DNA of 64,000 nucleotides from Laburnicola sp. R22_1. Its lineage: Eukaryota > Ascomycota > Dothideomycetes > Pleosporales > Didymosphaeriaceae. The translations under genes and the position numbers were made by a program. The DNA is taken from assembly GCA_014281115.1 (NCBI GenBank), contig JACONQ010000016.1, positions 2,108,001 to 2,172,000 of the forward strand, in the 5' to 3' direction. Every line of letters starts with the position of its first letter. Positions within the stretch are counted from its first letter, which is position 1. A model generated the notes under the pieces. That model was not told where the DNA came from, made no database searches, and worked only from the letters and a program-made list of their open reading frames with translations. Shown here piece by piece: positions 1 through 11,400 of the stretch.

Positions 1-528
1 AAATAAGGCCTACTTTATCTACTACCCATACTAGAGCAATACTAAATGTTAATCTTAATTAATTATATTACTAAACTTTTGCCTTATATAGTTAATAGTT
101 GTATGTATAAATACATTCTTGTTATAGTTAACTAACTTAGCAAAAAATAGAAGTTTATACTAGTTATAGACTTACGTATTAATACTCTTATATAAGCCAC
201 GCTAACGTTACTACCTATAAGTAAGAATTTAAAAGTTATAATTTATAAGCTATAGTTACAAGTTACAATTATATAATATATAGACGAAATTTCGCCAACC
301 TGGCCTAGTAGCTTATACTTAGATTACTAAGAAACACTAGATTTACTATAGCGCCATTATATTAACCTAGTATACAATCTTAGAGATATGCCTAACAGAT
401 AATAAAACTAGCCACAGATGCAACGTGTATTAAAAACCCAGGTATAAGGTAATAATTTTAGGGACTAGGATGCCAGAGGCATAAGAAGGGCACGGTATTA
501 TTACAAGAGCGATGGAACTACTCTTCTT

Positions 529-760
529 AGAGGGGGGAGGGTAGTGTAATAGATTAATACCTAGAGGCGCCGCAGCCCTAAGATAGGCCGGAGATAACGC
601 TTTATCTTCGGCGCTAGCCTAACTAGGCCTAGTACCTAGCGTTTACTGCGCGTCCACTATACAGTAGGCGTGGGTAATTACTAGGATTCCTACGCAGTAT
701 CTTACCCATAGAGTTTAATTAACTATTATCTTAACTCTGACTATCGATCCTTTATAATAA
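529..760 (+). repeat. possible LTR relic behind a polypurine tract
   Basis: A purine run (AGAGGGGGGAGGGTAG, 529-544) is followed at 545 by TGTAATAG and then about 200 bp that are much richer in GC than the surroundings. Polypurine tract followed by TG is the normal junction at a 3' LTR. I could not find a partner LTR or the downstream end, so this is only a plausible fragment of a plus-strand LTR element. Confidence 0.35.
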
Positions 761-1501
761 TTAAGGTACTTTAAAAACTATTAGTAATATATATACTTAT
801 TCTAAGTCTTTTATATTTTATTCTATATAATAATTAGTATATAACTATAATAAATAGCTATAATTATAATACTTTATATGCTATAAGCTTTTATAAAGGA
901 TCTAATATTATTATATAGTTAAATAAGAAACTCTTCTCTCTATTTATTCTTAAATAATACTTGCGTAACTTCTCTTATTCTATCTTAGCTATAGCCTATA
1001 TAGCTTCTAGCTATTTAATATTATTTAACTCTTTAATAAGCTTAATATTTATCTTATTTAGAAAAGTAAAGAGCTAGTTATATATAACCTAGATATATAA
1101 AACTTAGAGTTTCTAGTTTTTACTTAAAAAGTTTATAGTCTTCTTAAACTTTTAAAGTATAAAAGTAATTAACTTAAAATATAACTATTCTAGCGCTAAT
1201 AGTTAAAGTTTCCTAAGATTTTTAAAGTCTGCCTTTATAGTATTACTATAAGTAAAAGCGTTTAATCTCCTAGTTGTCTTTATTATAATTTTATTCTCTA
1301 GCTATATACTAATATTTATCTAAAGCTTTAGTACGCGCTTATATATATTATACGTAAATTTCTATCTTATTTAAATATTTTAAATTATAAATAATTGTTT
1401 CTTTAGCGGTATGTTACTCTGCGTTATAAGAAATTGCTTAAATTACTATAGTAACTAGTTAATTGCAATGCAAATAGCATAGAGCTACGCACTAGTTATT
1501 T

Positions 1502-1665
1502 TATAATAACTTTCTATAATAACTTTCTATAATAACTTTCTATAATAACTTTCTATAATAACTTTCTATAATAACTTTCTATAATAACTTTCTATAATAA
1601 CCTTCTATAATAACTTTCTATAATAACTTTCTATAATAACTTTCTATAATAACTTTCTATAATAA
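1502..1665. repeat. 13-bp tandem repeat, about 12 copies
   Basis: The unit TATAATAACTTTC is repeated head to tail twelve times from 1502 to 1657, with a partial thirteenth copy. One copy has a single T-to-C difference (near 1601); the rest are identical. The near-perfect homogeneity, set in strongly mutated DNA, suggests recent slippage expansion. Confidence 0.93.
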
Positions 1666-3239
1666 TAGCTAACGTACCTTGCGAAGGAAATTTAGGATAT
1701 ATATCTGCGCCTAGATTTTATTTATATATTACTACTATAGCGTCTTTCTAGAGTTAAGATTAATAGGCGCTAATAACTTAAGGTAATAGATAATATCTTA
1801 AACTATGAGGTTAATAATATAAGTAAGATATAGAATTATATTCTCTTTTTATTTTTAGATAATATTCTTCTCTAATAGTTTATACTAGATGCTCTAAGCT
1901 AAAGTGCTATTATTACTAGTATTATTATATATAATTGCTAAGAGCTTTTATGTAGTTCCTATATCCTTAAGAATCTATAGTACCTCTAATGCTATTAATA
2001 CTCTAGTATAGCTGCCACGTATTAGTATAAAGTTAAATAGCTTTTTTTAAGCTACTAAGTATTATTAATATAGTAACTATTAATAGCTAGGAAGCTAAGA
2101 TAATTAGCCGCAGACTACACGTTAAGCAAGATAAAGAGTTTAGTTACTCTACTAATATTACTAAAGATAGCTGTCTTTGCAGAGTCAAATTTGTTTAGAA
2201 ATATCTAGCAGAACCTATATTAGCTAGTTATTATAGCGTTAGGCCTAAGAAAATAAAGAAAGCATTAAAAAGATAGTCGCTCTACTATTTAGAAGAACTA
2301 GTTATTATTAATTACTATTTATATAAGTTTAGTTTTAAACGCCTATAAAGAGTATATAGAATATAAAATAGCTATTTACTTTTTTTATACTAAGGAGTAA
2401 AAGCCCTTTTATAAATAGGCTTATCCTACTATATATATGCTTAGGACCTTATATAGTTAATAAGATGCTTAGTACTAATTAACTAGGTACTAGTAGAGTT
2501 AACGCTTAAGTGTTATAGTGCATAGCCGCAGTTAAAATAGAATATATATAGATAACTAGAGGGGTACTCTGCGCCTTTCTAAAATATAGTCTAGATAATA
2601 TCTATATAAAAGTAAAAGTTCTAGTATAGATTATAAGTTTATTTATCTTTAGCCTATTAAGTATTAGACTACTACGCGTTCTATATAGTAAATGTCTTTT
2701 TTTCTATCTCTAACTCTTAAAAGTCTAAAGGGGGACGTTAAATAAAATAAATTGTTCTATTTCCTAATTTATTAGCCTATAAGGCTAGGATTCTATATCT
2801 AAGGAGAGCATCTAGTAGTAGGGTAACTAGTTTATTAATATAGGGCTGTATGTTAATTTCTAGAGTAGGTGTAGTACTTAATATAGTACTTAAAGACATT
2901 AGTATAATAAAAAGATATAATAACTAGTTAAATAGTTATTTAAGAGAATAGTAGTTTAAAAAGAGAATAGAATAAACTAAATTCTATAATATTAACTATA
3001 GTAGTATTTAACTAATATTAAGATTAGCTAGAAATAGTATATAGCGTATAGTATGCTAATAATAAGTTAGTTTTAGATCTAGACTAGTATATAGCCCTTT
3101 ATTGCAAAGTTAGTTTTAGGTAGTAATTAGCTTATTACTATACTACAATAGGCGGTATTCTTAGTAACTAGTATATAATTATTAGCTATAATAATTTGCT
3201 ATAGTAAAACTGCAACTTTAGCTTATTTTATTCTACGCG

Positions 3240-3590
3240 CTAATTATTATCTAAAATCCCTTTAGTACCTAAGCCCCCCTTATTATCTAAAACCCCCTTA
3301 GCACCTAAGCCCCCCTTATTATTTAAACTCCCCTTAGTACCTAAGCCCCTAAAGTCTAAAAAACCCTTAAAGTCTATATCCTTATCTATAATATTAGAGT
3401 TATACCTATCTAGCAGCTCCTAAAAATAAGTCTTAACCCTCTTTCTATTTTTCTTAATTTTCTTTTTATACTCTTTATTATTATTCCCCTTAATATACGC
3501 CTTATTACTATTAAGTATACTATTTTTACTATAGTTAATAAGGTTAGTAGGAGAACTAGGCTTATGGTAACTAATAATTATTAGTAAAGA
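3240..3590 (-). pseudogene. degenerate reading frame with repeated LGTKG peptide
   Basis: On the minus strand a frame of roughly 115 codons runs from about 3590 to a TAG at 3240-3242 with one internal TAG near 3420, the kind of stop RIP makes from CAG or TGG. The upstream half is rich in Lys and Asn (for example KEYKKKIKKNRKRVKTYF). The downstream half encodes a 12-residue repeat of the form GGLGTKGILDNK. I do not recognise the family. It could be the tail of a transposon protein or of a decayed host gene. Confidence 0.4.
3244..3351. repeat. 36-bp tandem repeat, 3 copies
   Basis: Three adjacent 36-bp units (3244-3279, 3280-3315, 3316-3351), each containing a CCTAAGCCCCC-like core, differ mostly by C/T transitions. 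The unit length is a multiple of three, and the minus-strand frame reads 12 residues per unit, so it behaves as a coding minisatellite. Confidence 0.85.
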
Positions 3591-4831
3591 TGTATAATAA
3601 ATAAGTGTAATAAACTTACAACTATTCCTTATTAGTAATTATTACTAGCTCTTTAGTAGTTAGACTAATATTGTCTATACTATTACAAAAGTCCTTTTAC
3701 TTTTTCTTATTAGCCTTACTCTTAAAGCTATTAGCCTTAAGCTTCTTTAGGCCTATTTTATATATATTGCATAAGAGCTTCTTATATACACTACTATAAC
3801 TAAAGATTTATTCACCTACGCAACTTTATAGTATAGAAGGGCCTTTCTCTTTACTAGTAGTAATTCTACACTTAGCTAGGGCTGCTTAGTAGGCCCTTAA
3901 ATTAACTTTATTCTTAATCTTATTCTACTTTTTATATATAGCTATTAGTTTTACCTCTAACTAGTTGCCTACTTTTTATTAATTAACTTATACGTAATAA
4001 TAGAATATAATAACATACTACTTTTTTAATTCTTAAAGTAGGACTATATAAGCTCTTTTTTTCTACACAAGCTATTAATACTTTTATACTTTAGAGAGTA
4101 GTTAGTAGTTTTTATTATTATAAAACTTCTTTTAAGCTAATATTATATAGCTTAATTAGCTAATCTAGTAAAGTCTAGTACCTTTTTTTTCTTTATTATA
4201 GAGTGTATTATAAGATCTCTACATAGTAGTATAGGCGCTATTACTAAGTGCACCTTTAAATAGCACTTTATAGTTAGTAGGATAACTTTTCTAAGAGCTA
4301 CCTTATTTATAATATAAAAGGATAGTGCTAATCTCTTTATCTCTAAATATAAAGTCCTATCTATATTAGTATATAGTATAATAAAAGCTATAATTACTAG
4401 GTGCCTTAGTAAAACCCTCCTACTTATTACACTTAAAATTTACTAGTATTTATAGGCCGCTACTTAGAAGGCTCTTTAGAATGTTAAGAGATTCTTTTTT
4501 AATAGATACTATAATATAGAGTATAATAATAGTATATAATAACTATAGTTAATATTATAAGAATAATAAAAATATTATTATTATTGCAAAAAGCAGCTAT
4601 AGGGGCCTATGCGTATAAGCAAGACGCTAACAACACTAGTGTGTTTTCTTTACTTACCTTACCGCCTACTTAGCTACTTTATCTTACTACCTTTCTAGCT
4701 ACTTTTTTAATACTCTATAGCCTTAACTACTATATAACCTTAATTTCTAAGATAATAGTATATACTAGGCTAGCTAGATACTTTAAACTAGTTACTAGTA
4801 GATTTTAAGTAAAAAAGAAGAAGCCGCTAGC

Positions 4832-5028
4832 TGTAAGGGATCACTCAAGGCACCAAAGGTTGAAATCAAGAAGTTAATTTTACTAAGATATCGAGGTGGC
4901 GTATAAAGACTATTAACAGCTGCCTTATATACCCACACGTAGCCGAGGCGCTAATGCCTAATCGGATAAGGTTCCGGGGCTCGGCGGAACCTTCCGCCGG
5001 GCGCGCCACACCTCAGGAATCCCTAACA
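4832..5028. mobile_element. solo LTR, 197 bp, with 5-bp TSD
   Basis: The segment starts TGTAAGGGAT and ends ATCCCTAACA, imperfect terminal inverted repeats of TG...CA type. It is flanked by the direct repeat CTAGC (4827-4831 and 5029-5033), a 5-bp target-site duplication. Inside is a GC-rich hairpin, AAGGTTCCG ... CGGAACCTT (about 4968-4994). No internal retroelement sequence adjoins it, so it is a solo LTR left by LTR-LTR recombination. Its base composition is much less RIP-altered than its surroundings. Confidence 0.85.
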
Positions 5029-5496
5029 CTAGCTACTAAGGCTACGCAAAAGGCGTCTCGCAAATTACTACTTATTATACTATAGAAAAAGCACTACTAG
5101 AAGCTAGGTAGTATATTATTATTATAGCTATTTATTATATATATATTCTAATAATATACAGCTATTATACTTAGGAAAATTAAAAAGTACTAAAAGAGTA
5201 TTAAGCCCTTATTAGAAAAATACTATTCTGCTACCTTATTAAGAAAATAGCGTAAGATAATAATAAGAAAGATCTGCGCTTCTAGTCTACTACGCTAGCT
5301 GTTCTCTAAGAGGTAATAAAGACTTTTCTAGTTAGAATATTTAAAGGTATTTCTTTATACTACTCTACTCCTACTATAAAATAAATACTAATACCTCTAA
5401 ATACTAATATTAACACTATTTATATAAAATAGGTTACTATATAGGCTAAGAATATATAGCTAGTAGATAGGTACTATAAAAGTATATAGATACTAT

Positions 5497-5785
5497 ATTA
5501 AATAGGCTTTATAGCTAGCTATATAGATATTAATATCTAATACTCTATATTAGTAAGTGTAGAGAGTGTATAGGATAATTGTATAAGGAAAGGAAATAAT
5601 ATAATAGAACTAACTTAGTATTAATTACTTATCTCTAAAGAGGGTACGGATAGAAAGGAAAAGATCCTATAGCGTATAGGCTATAGCGCATAGGTATTAT
5701 ATAATCCCTATATAATACTATTATATAGTAATATTAAAACCTTAATATTCTTAGATGCTCTTGCCTATATAGTATATAGACACTA
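5497..5785. repeat. dispersed repeat R2, copy 1
   Basis: This AT-rich segment matches 32004-32630 in the same orientation, from AATAGGCT...TAGCTAGCTATATAG through to CTCTTGCCTATATAG. The second copy is interrupted by a solo LTR. The two copies differ mainly by C/T and G/A transitions. The nature of the repeat is unknown. Confidence 0.75.
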
Positions 5786-6714
5786 GCAACTTTTTATTTT
5801 AAGGTTACTATTAGTAGTTCTTCCTTCCTCTATACAAACAATCTACTTACTAATATTTACCCTATCTATTTATTATTCCCCTATCTATACATCTTCTACT
5901 CTAGCTAGTTTACTTTAGTTAATAGAAAGATTCTATTAAGTAACTATTTATTATACTTTACTACTATTTATTAGAGGCGCAATTAGGCTTATTAGTAGTA
6001 GAGTAGTAGTTTAGCTAATAGCAATTAAAAGTAAGATTGCGCAGTTAATAATAAAATTGTAGCAATGGTATATTATTTATATAGAGTTCTTTTTACTTAG
6101 TTTATTTCTTATATAATAGGTAGACCTATTTATCTTATTTGTTTAAGTAGTAATATTAGGCAATTATGCAACGTTAAATAAGAGGAAGATAAACACTAAT
6201 AAGGGATAGAAATTAAGGCTTTAAATAGAAGAAAGAGGTATATAAAGTAGGCTTTCCTTCTTCTATTCTTTTTTTATTCCCTATTTTAAATATCTTTCTA
6301 TATATATTCCTTCTTCCTAGCTCTTTTCTCTTTTTGTTAAGCTAATCCCCTATTTTATATAGTGCTAAACTATATCCCTTATTATATAATATCTTATCTC
6401 TTTATAATACTAACTTAGTGTAGATAATAGCGCTTATACTAGCGAGTTTTAACTAGCTAGGCCTTCCTAGCTTTAATACTACTATAGTAGCTCTTCTAGG
6501 CAAAAGAATACGCATTACTCTCCTAACTAGTTCTTAGGCAAACTATATATTTATCTAGGGCATCTCTATTAATATAAGTTTCTTTATTCTTTACTTTTAT
6601 ATAAATATTAACTATAGAAAATAGACTAAAAAGTTGCGTGTTATATATCTACCTTTATATAATATTAATATTATTTTTATAGCTAGTATAAACCTATATC
6701 TATAAGTTACTAAG

Positions 6715-6877
6715 TGTTACTAGGCTACCTGGGGCCACCTGGCTATCTCTGTAAAATCCGACGCTAGTGCCCAATTTGGCCACTAGTGCGCCCTATATAT
6801 AGACTCTATATGTACGTACATATGTATCCTAGCTTAAATCTTATCTTTTTAACCTGCTTATACTTAGCACCCTTACA
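6715..6877 (+). repeat. 5' LTR of small LTR element
   Basis: 163 bp, TG...CA ends. It contains a TATA-like run (CTATATATAG near 6792) that could be the LTR promoter, and a palindromic ATGTACGTACAT just after it. It pairs with 14099-14261. Confidence 0.88.
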
Positions 6878-7188
6878 CTATTCGAGCTCTCCTTATGGAG
6901 GATTACCCGCCGACGACCTTACTACTGCTGCAGTGCCTAGTAGGCCAGATTACTTAGGTTAACTAGAAGGAGGCCTAGCTTACCTTATATAAAGAGTAAG
7001 ATGGTAACGTACTTAACGTGGACGCTAATAATGTTGCCCCCCTAGCACTACTTAGTTAGTAGGCTCCTAGGAGGGTAACCTACTAATAGGTATTGTATAC
7101 TCTAGTTTAATAGGCCGCGAACGCGCGGAGCCCTTAGTAAAAGACTATATAAGCGTGGCTTACTAGAATCTAAGCGCCTACTTACCTT

Positions 7189-7570
7189 GTGAGCTTTGCT
7201 AGCTTAATAGTTAATACTATTAACGTAAGCTTTGCTAGCTTAACTAGCAACTTTACGTTAATTACGAGCTCTGCCAGTTTAATAACTAATATAAAAATCG
7301 AGCTCTTAGCTAGCTCTATTAGCTTGGGCTCACCCTTATTAGTAAGCATTAAAGCCGACATTGTACGTTAACTCTGCCAGCTTGCTAGCTCTGCTAACGC
7401 CCTTACTATAAGAGCCCTAAGTAAGGAGCTTAAGAGTCTTATGCGGTGTATTTAGCATTTATTGCCAGCTAAATCCTTATATAAATTAATATCTCTGCTG
7501 CGAGCTGTCGCCTAGCCTTTACTGCTATATAACTTTAACGACTTTAAACGTAAGCTTTGCCAATGTAGTT
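7189..7570. repeat. degenerate GAGCTCTGCCAGCTT-type internal repeats
   Basis: Within the small LTR element, motifs such as AGCTTTGCTAGCTTAA and GAGCTCTGCCAGTTTAA recur at irregular spacing, giving repeated SFASL/SSASL peptides in one frame. A 60-codon open frame (7189-7371) covers part of it, but nothing suggests a conserved protein. Best read as internal repeats of the non-autonomous element. Confidence 0.5.
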
Positions 7571-8102
7571 AACGCTAAGCAGAGTAATTAGAGTAGATCT
7601 AGAGCTAGCGTTATCTCCCGCCTACCAAATTACTATATAATAAGATGATCCGAACTCCCTAAGCTCTTCTATACTTCTATACTAGTAGGTATCCCACTGT
7701 GTACAACTCTAACTCTAACGATGATACTTATGTTAAGCCTGTGCGAGCCCTAGTACCTATTAACAATAACGCTAAGTTGCTTACTTTGTTAGATATCTTC
7801 TAGCCTAGGTTCTTATTAAACGCTAGCCAAATCTCTATATAATTAGATGAATTTATAGGCACGTATACCTATTACGCAGTCTTGCTAATATTCTTAGCGC
7901 GATCTAATATCTCTGCTGCCTTCTTAGTGTACTTAGCTAACTCTATACGCTTTGTTAATTTAGAGGTGTACTTAGTTAACTTAGCTAACTTAGTTAACTA
8001 CTTTGACTATAAGTAGTGGCCTATTACTTAAGATACTATTTGTTATCTGCCAAATCTCTATATAAATAAATAAGTTAATGGGTAGCTCTCTATCTAACTT
8101 AG

Positions 8103-8394
8103 TGTCAAATATACGGGTATTCTTGATGAGTTGAGATGGAAAAGTGGTGGGTTGATTGATTGATTGTGTGTGTTCTGTCGGAGAAGCTCGGCTACCGCGA
8201 GAAGTAACTATCTAGTACTAAGCCGCACTAGTACTATTTAGACTAGTACAGGGGCAGTGTAAAACAGTAGTGCGCCAGCCTCCTTAGTGTATTTCACAGT
8301 GAAATCACTGTGATTTACACTGATTACCACTGTAAGGGGCCATATGATCGTACACACCTACCCACTGGATTTCACAGTGACTGTCTATCTGACA
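8103..8394 (-). repeat. 3' LTR of Copia A
   Basis: 292 bp, TGTCAAATAT...CTGACA as read on the plus strand. I read no difference from the partner at 13291-13582. It contains the perfect inverted repeat TCACAGTGA-AA-TCACTGTGA (8294-8313). The polypurine tract (complement of CACCCCCTCAGC) adjoins it at 8395-8406. Confidence 0.95.
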
Positions 8395-8454
8395 CACCCC
8401 CTCAGCTTGGAACCATCTCAAGCTGGACCCAATTCTTCGCAGCCGTACTATAAC

Positions 8455-11400
8455 TCATAGTCCAAAAGCTTCCATCCTGTCTTCCAATTCGTCAAGGTCG
8501 ACCTCTTGGTCGGTGATCCTACCCCTGACGTCTTCAAGTCCGAGTTGATTTACGAACTTAGTCCATTTGCTAGCTGGCAGAGCCTTTGTAAGGCCATCTG
8601 CTGCTATTTCTTCTAATTGTTGGTACTGGATTTTGATAGCTCCACGTACTACTTCTTGTCGAAGCCAATAATTGTGTATGTCGACGTGCCTAAGCTTTGT
8701 TTGTAACTTAGCAATTTCTTCAGTAACAAGTCGGATAGTTTGTTAATTGTCGCAATTGATGGTGATTGTTAAGGATAAGAGTTTGATCTTAAGTTCAGCG
8801 ATCAACCAAGCCGTAAAGAGTGCCTCCTTTGCAACCTGTGAGAGTGCCAGCAACTCAGCTTTAGTTGTCGAAGTGGTGACAGTGTCTTGTTTGTTTGCCT
8901 TCTAGGCGACAAGTCTACCAAACAGCTTAATAATGTATCCTTATAAGCTCTTTCTATCAAGGGTATTGTCTGCAAACGACGCGTCGCTAGCAATCTTGTA
9001 GGTGTCTGCATCTCCAAAGCGTAGCCCTAGTGATTGGGTGGAGGATAAGTATAGCAGTACACGGTCGGCGGCTTTGTGATGGTCGTTGCTGGGATTTGAT
9101 AGGAAGCGCGATAATCAGGAGCTTGCGAAAGCGATATTAGGGCGCGTGGTTACTGCAGCGTATAGGATTGATCCTATCTTTCGCTGGTATCGGTTGATCT
9201 CTGCCTTTGTGGCGAGTCCTTCTCGAGGTAGTAGTTCGACTGCTGACATTGGGGTTTCGTGTTTGAGGTCGCGTCGGTCGATAAGGCGACTGATCTTGTC
9301 CACATAGGACGCCTGTGATAGCCAGAGTTGCCTACTTGCACGGTCTCTGACGATTTCAATCCCTAGAAACCACTGAAGATCGTTACCTCCAGTAAGGGTG
9401 AACTTTGTACTTATCTTTTTTATTACTGCGTTAGTAGCGTGTTTCTGATCCCTTGAGTAGGCGACGATAAGGTCGTTTATATAGAAGAATATAATGATGC
9501 TGTCTTTGATTATACAGCAAGGCTCATGAGGGACTGCGGCAAAACCGAGATCCTTGAGAGCACTGGTAAATTCTCTCTGCCACAGCAGTGGTGAGATTCG
9601 AAGACCATACAGTGCCTTATGCAACTGTAGGATAGTGCCGGGTCGGGTATAACCTCGGGGCATTCTCATGTAGAGTTCTCTGTCCAGTTTCGCATGGACG
9701 AAAGCGTTGGTGACGTCGTACTGGCTGAGCTCTAGGTCATACCGAGCTGCCATAGCCATGAGTAGGCGAAATGATTGTCCTGCGAGGGTTGCGGCGTAGG
9801 TGTCTTGAGTAGTAAGGTGGCGTTGTTGATCTCCACGTACTACTAACCTAGCCTTGCACTTCTGAAATTGATGATGTTTGTCGAGTTTGTATGTATACAC
9901 CCACATGCAGTCGAGGATTTGGTGGCCGCGTGATCGCACTGGGGCAACGGGCACCTCACTCCAAGACCTTATCTCTTTGTGGCTTTGTAGGTGTACTCGC
10001 TCAGCATCCTTCCATATGTTGAATAGCGGGTGGTCTTCTAACCGTGTTCCGCAAGATGGAGGCTCTGGTAATTCACTTTGGTGGGGTTTCTTTCCTGCTG
10101 CAAGCATGCGATTGAATTGCGCTTTGTCGAGCGGCTTCCCCTTGTATTTGCCTCTGCTACCTGCCTGTGTTCTGGCTAGGAAAGCGGCTGCCCATGGCAC
10201 AGCACGTTGATCTGGCTGTGTTGATCCTATGGGTACTTGTTCATGTTGATTGTCTTTAAAACTCGCCATTGATTGGGCAAGTAATGTGACAGGCGGAGGT
10301 GTCGCCGGTGGTGTTGGGTAGGTGTAATTGATCTTCCTCCCCTGATAGTACCCTGGAGGGTCCTCCTCATCCTCGCGATTGCGTGAGTTAGTGATCGACT
10401 CATCCTCATAGAAGGATTCAGTGTTTTCTTGTTCGGGTGGTGGAGGTGGCAACTCCACTGATTGGGTCCATGCAGCAATCTCTTCAGTAGTACTGTGCAT
10501 GAGGTTGTCCAACAGATCTTCTGTTTTGCCTGAGAACACCTTATCTTCGTTAAAGATGACGTTGCGTGTGCTGATAACTTTGTTGAGTGGTGGGATCTAT
10601 ACCCTCCAGATGTTTGATGATTGGTAGCCCACTAGGTATCCAACCTATGCCTTTGGGTCTAACCTTTGGAGCTTGCTCTTGCCGCGTTTTGTATTGTCGG
10701 TTAAGGCGAAGGCTTTACAGCCATAGGCCCTGAGGTGAGCCTGGTTCGGTTTCTTTGGTTGAGTGACAATGCCGTTTTGGTAAGCAACTGTTGTAAAGAA
10801 TACTTCGTGTGGTGATCGCCATCAGTTGGCGTAGTTTGGAGTTCGATTGTATAGGTATACGGCCGCTCGTGTGATTTCTGGCCATAGGTTGAAGGGAAGG
10901 TTGGCGTCAAGTCGCATTGCACGACCCTTCTCCTTAATTACACCCCCTGAGTGTTCAGCTCCTCCATTTTGAGCTTGGGTGTCAGGTGCTGAAGGCTCAA
11001 TAACGATACCTTCACTGATGCACCACCTGTGAACGTCTTGTTTGACTGAGAAGATCTTATTGTCGGATTCAATGACTTTGATAGTCATATTGAATTGTAC
11101 TTTCATGAATTGTACAAATTCCTTCAGCAACTTGATGATTGTTCGTGCTGGTTGGTTGTCTTTGAAATAGAAGTCCTAAGCCATGCCTGAGAATCGATCG
11201 GTGATGAGCATCTGGCTTTTCTCGCCGGTAAAGCTCTGATCTTCGTAGTTGTGAAAGTCTATAGCGACTCTCTCACCAGGACTGTTATTGATTTGCCTAG
11301 GTTGTTGTCTGATTTGTTGCTTAAGCTTTAATCTGCTGTAAGCGTTGCATTGGACTGTAGTAAGTCCTTTGAGCCGCACCCCCTTACAGTGATTCACAGT

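Larger units (their letters stand above)
1..6709. other. AT-rich, RIP-decayed repeat block
   Basis: Apart from the separately listed items, this stretch is extremely AT-rich, dominated by TA, CTA and TAG words, and stop codons fill all frames. That is the usual look of fungal repeats after repeat-induced point mutation (CpA to TpA). I see no intact gene. Islands of higher GC occur near 480-700 and 4832-5028 and correspond to LTR-like pieces. Part of the stretch near 5.5 kb is repeated at 32 kb. Confidence 0.8.

Noticed and set aside
1502..1665. CRISPR-like array
   Set aside because: The 13-bp units are contiguous with no spacers, and the DNA is clearly fungal.
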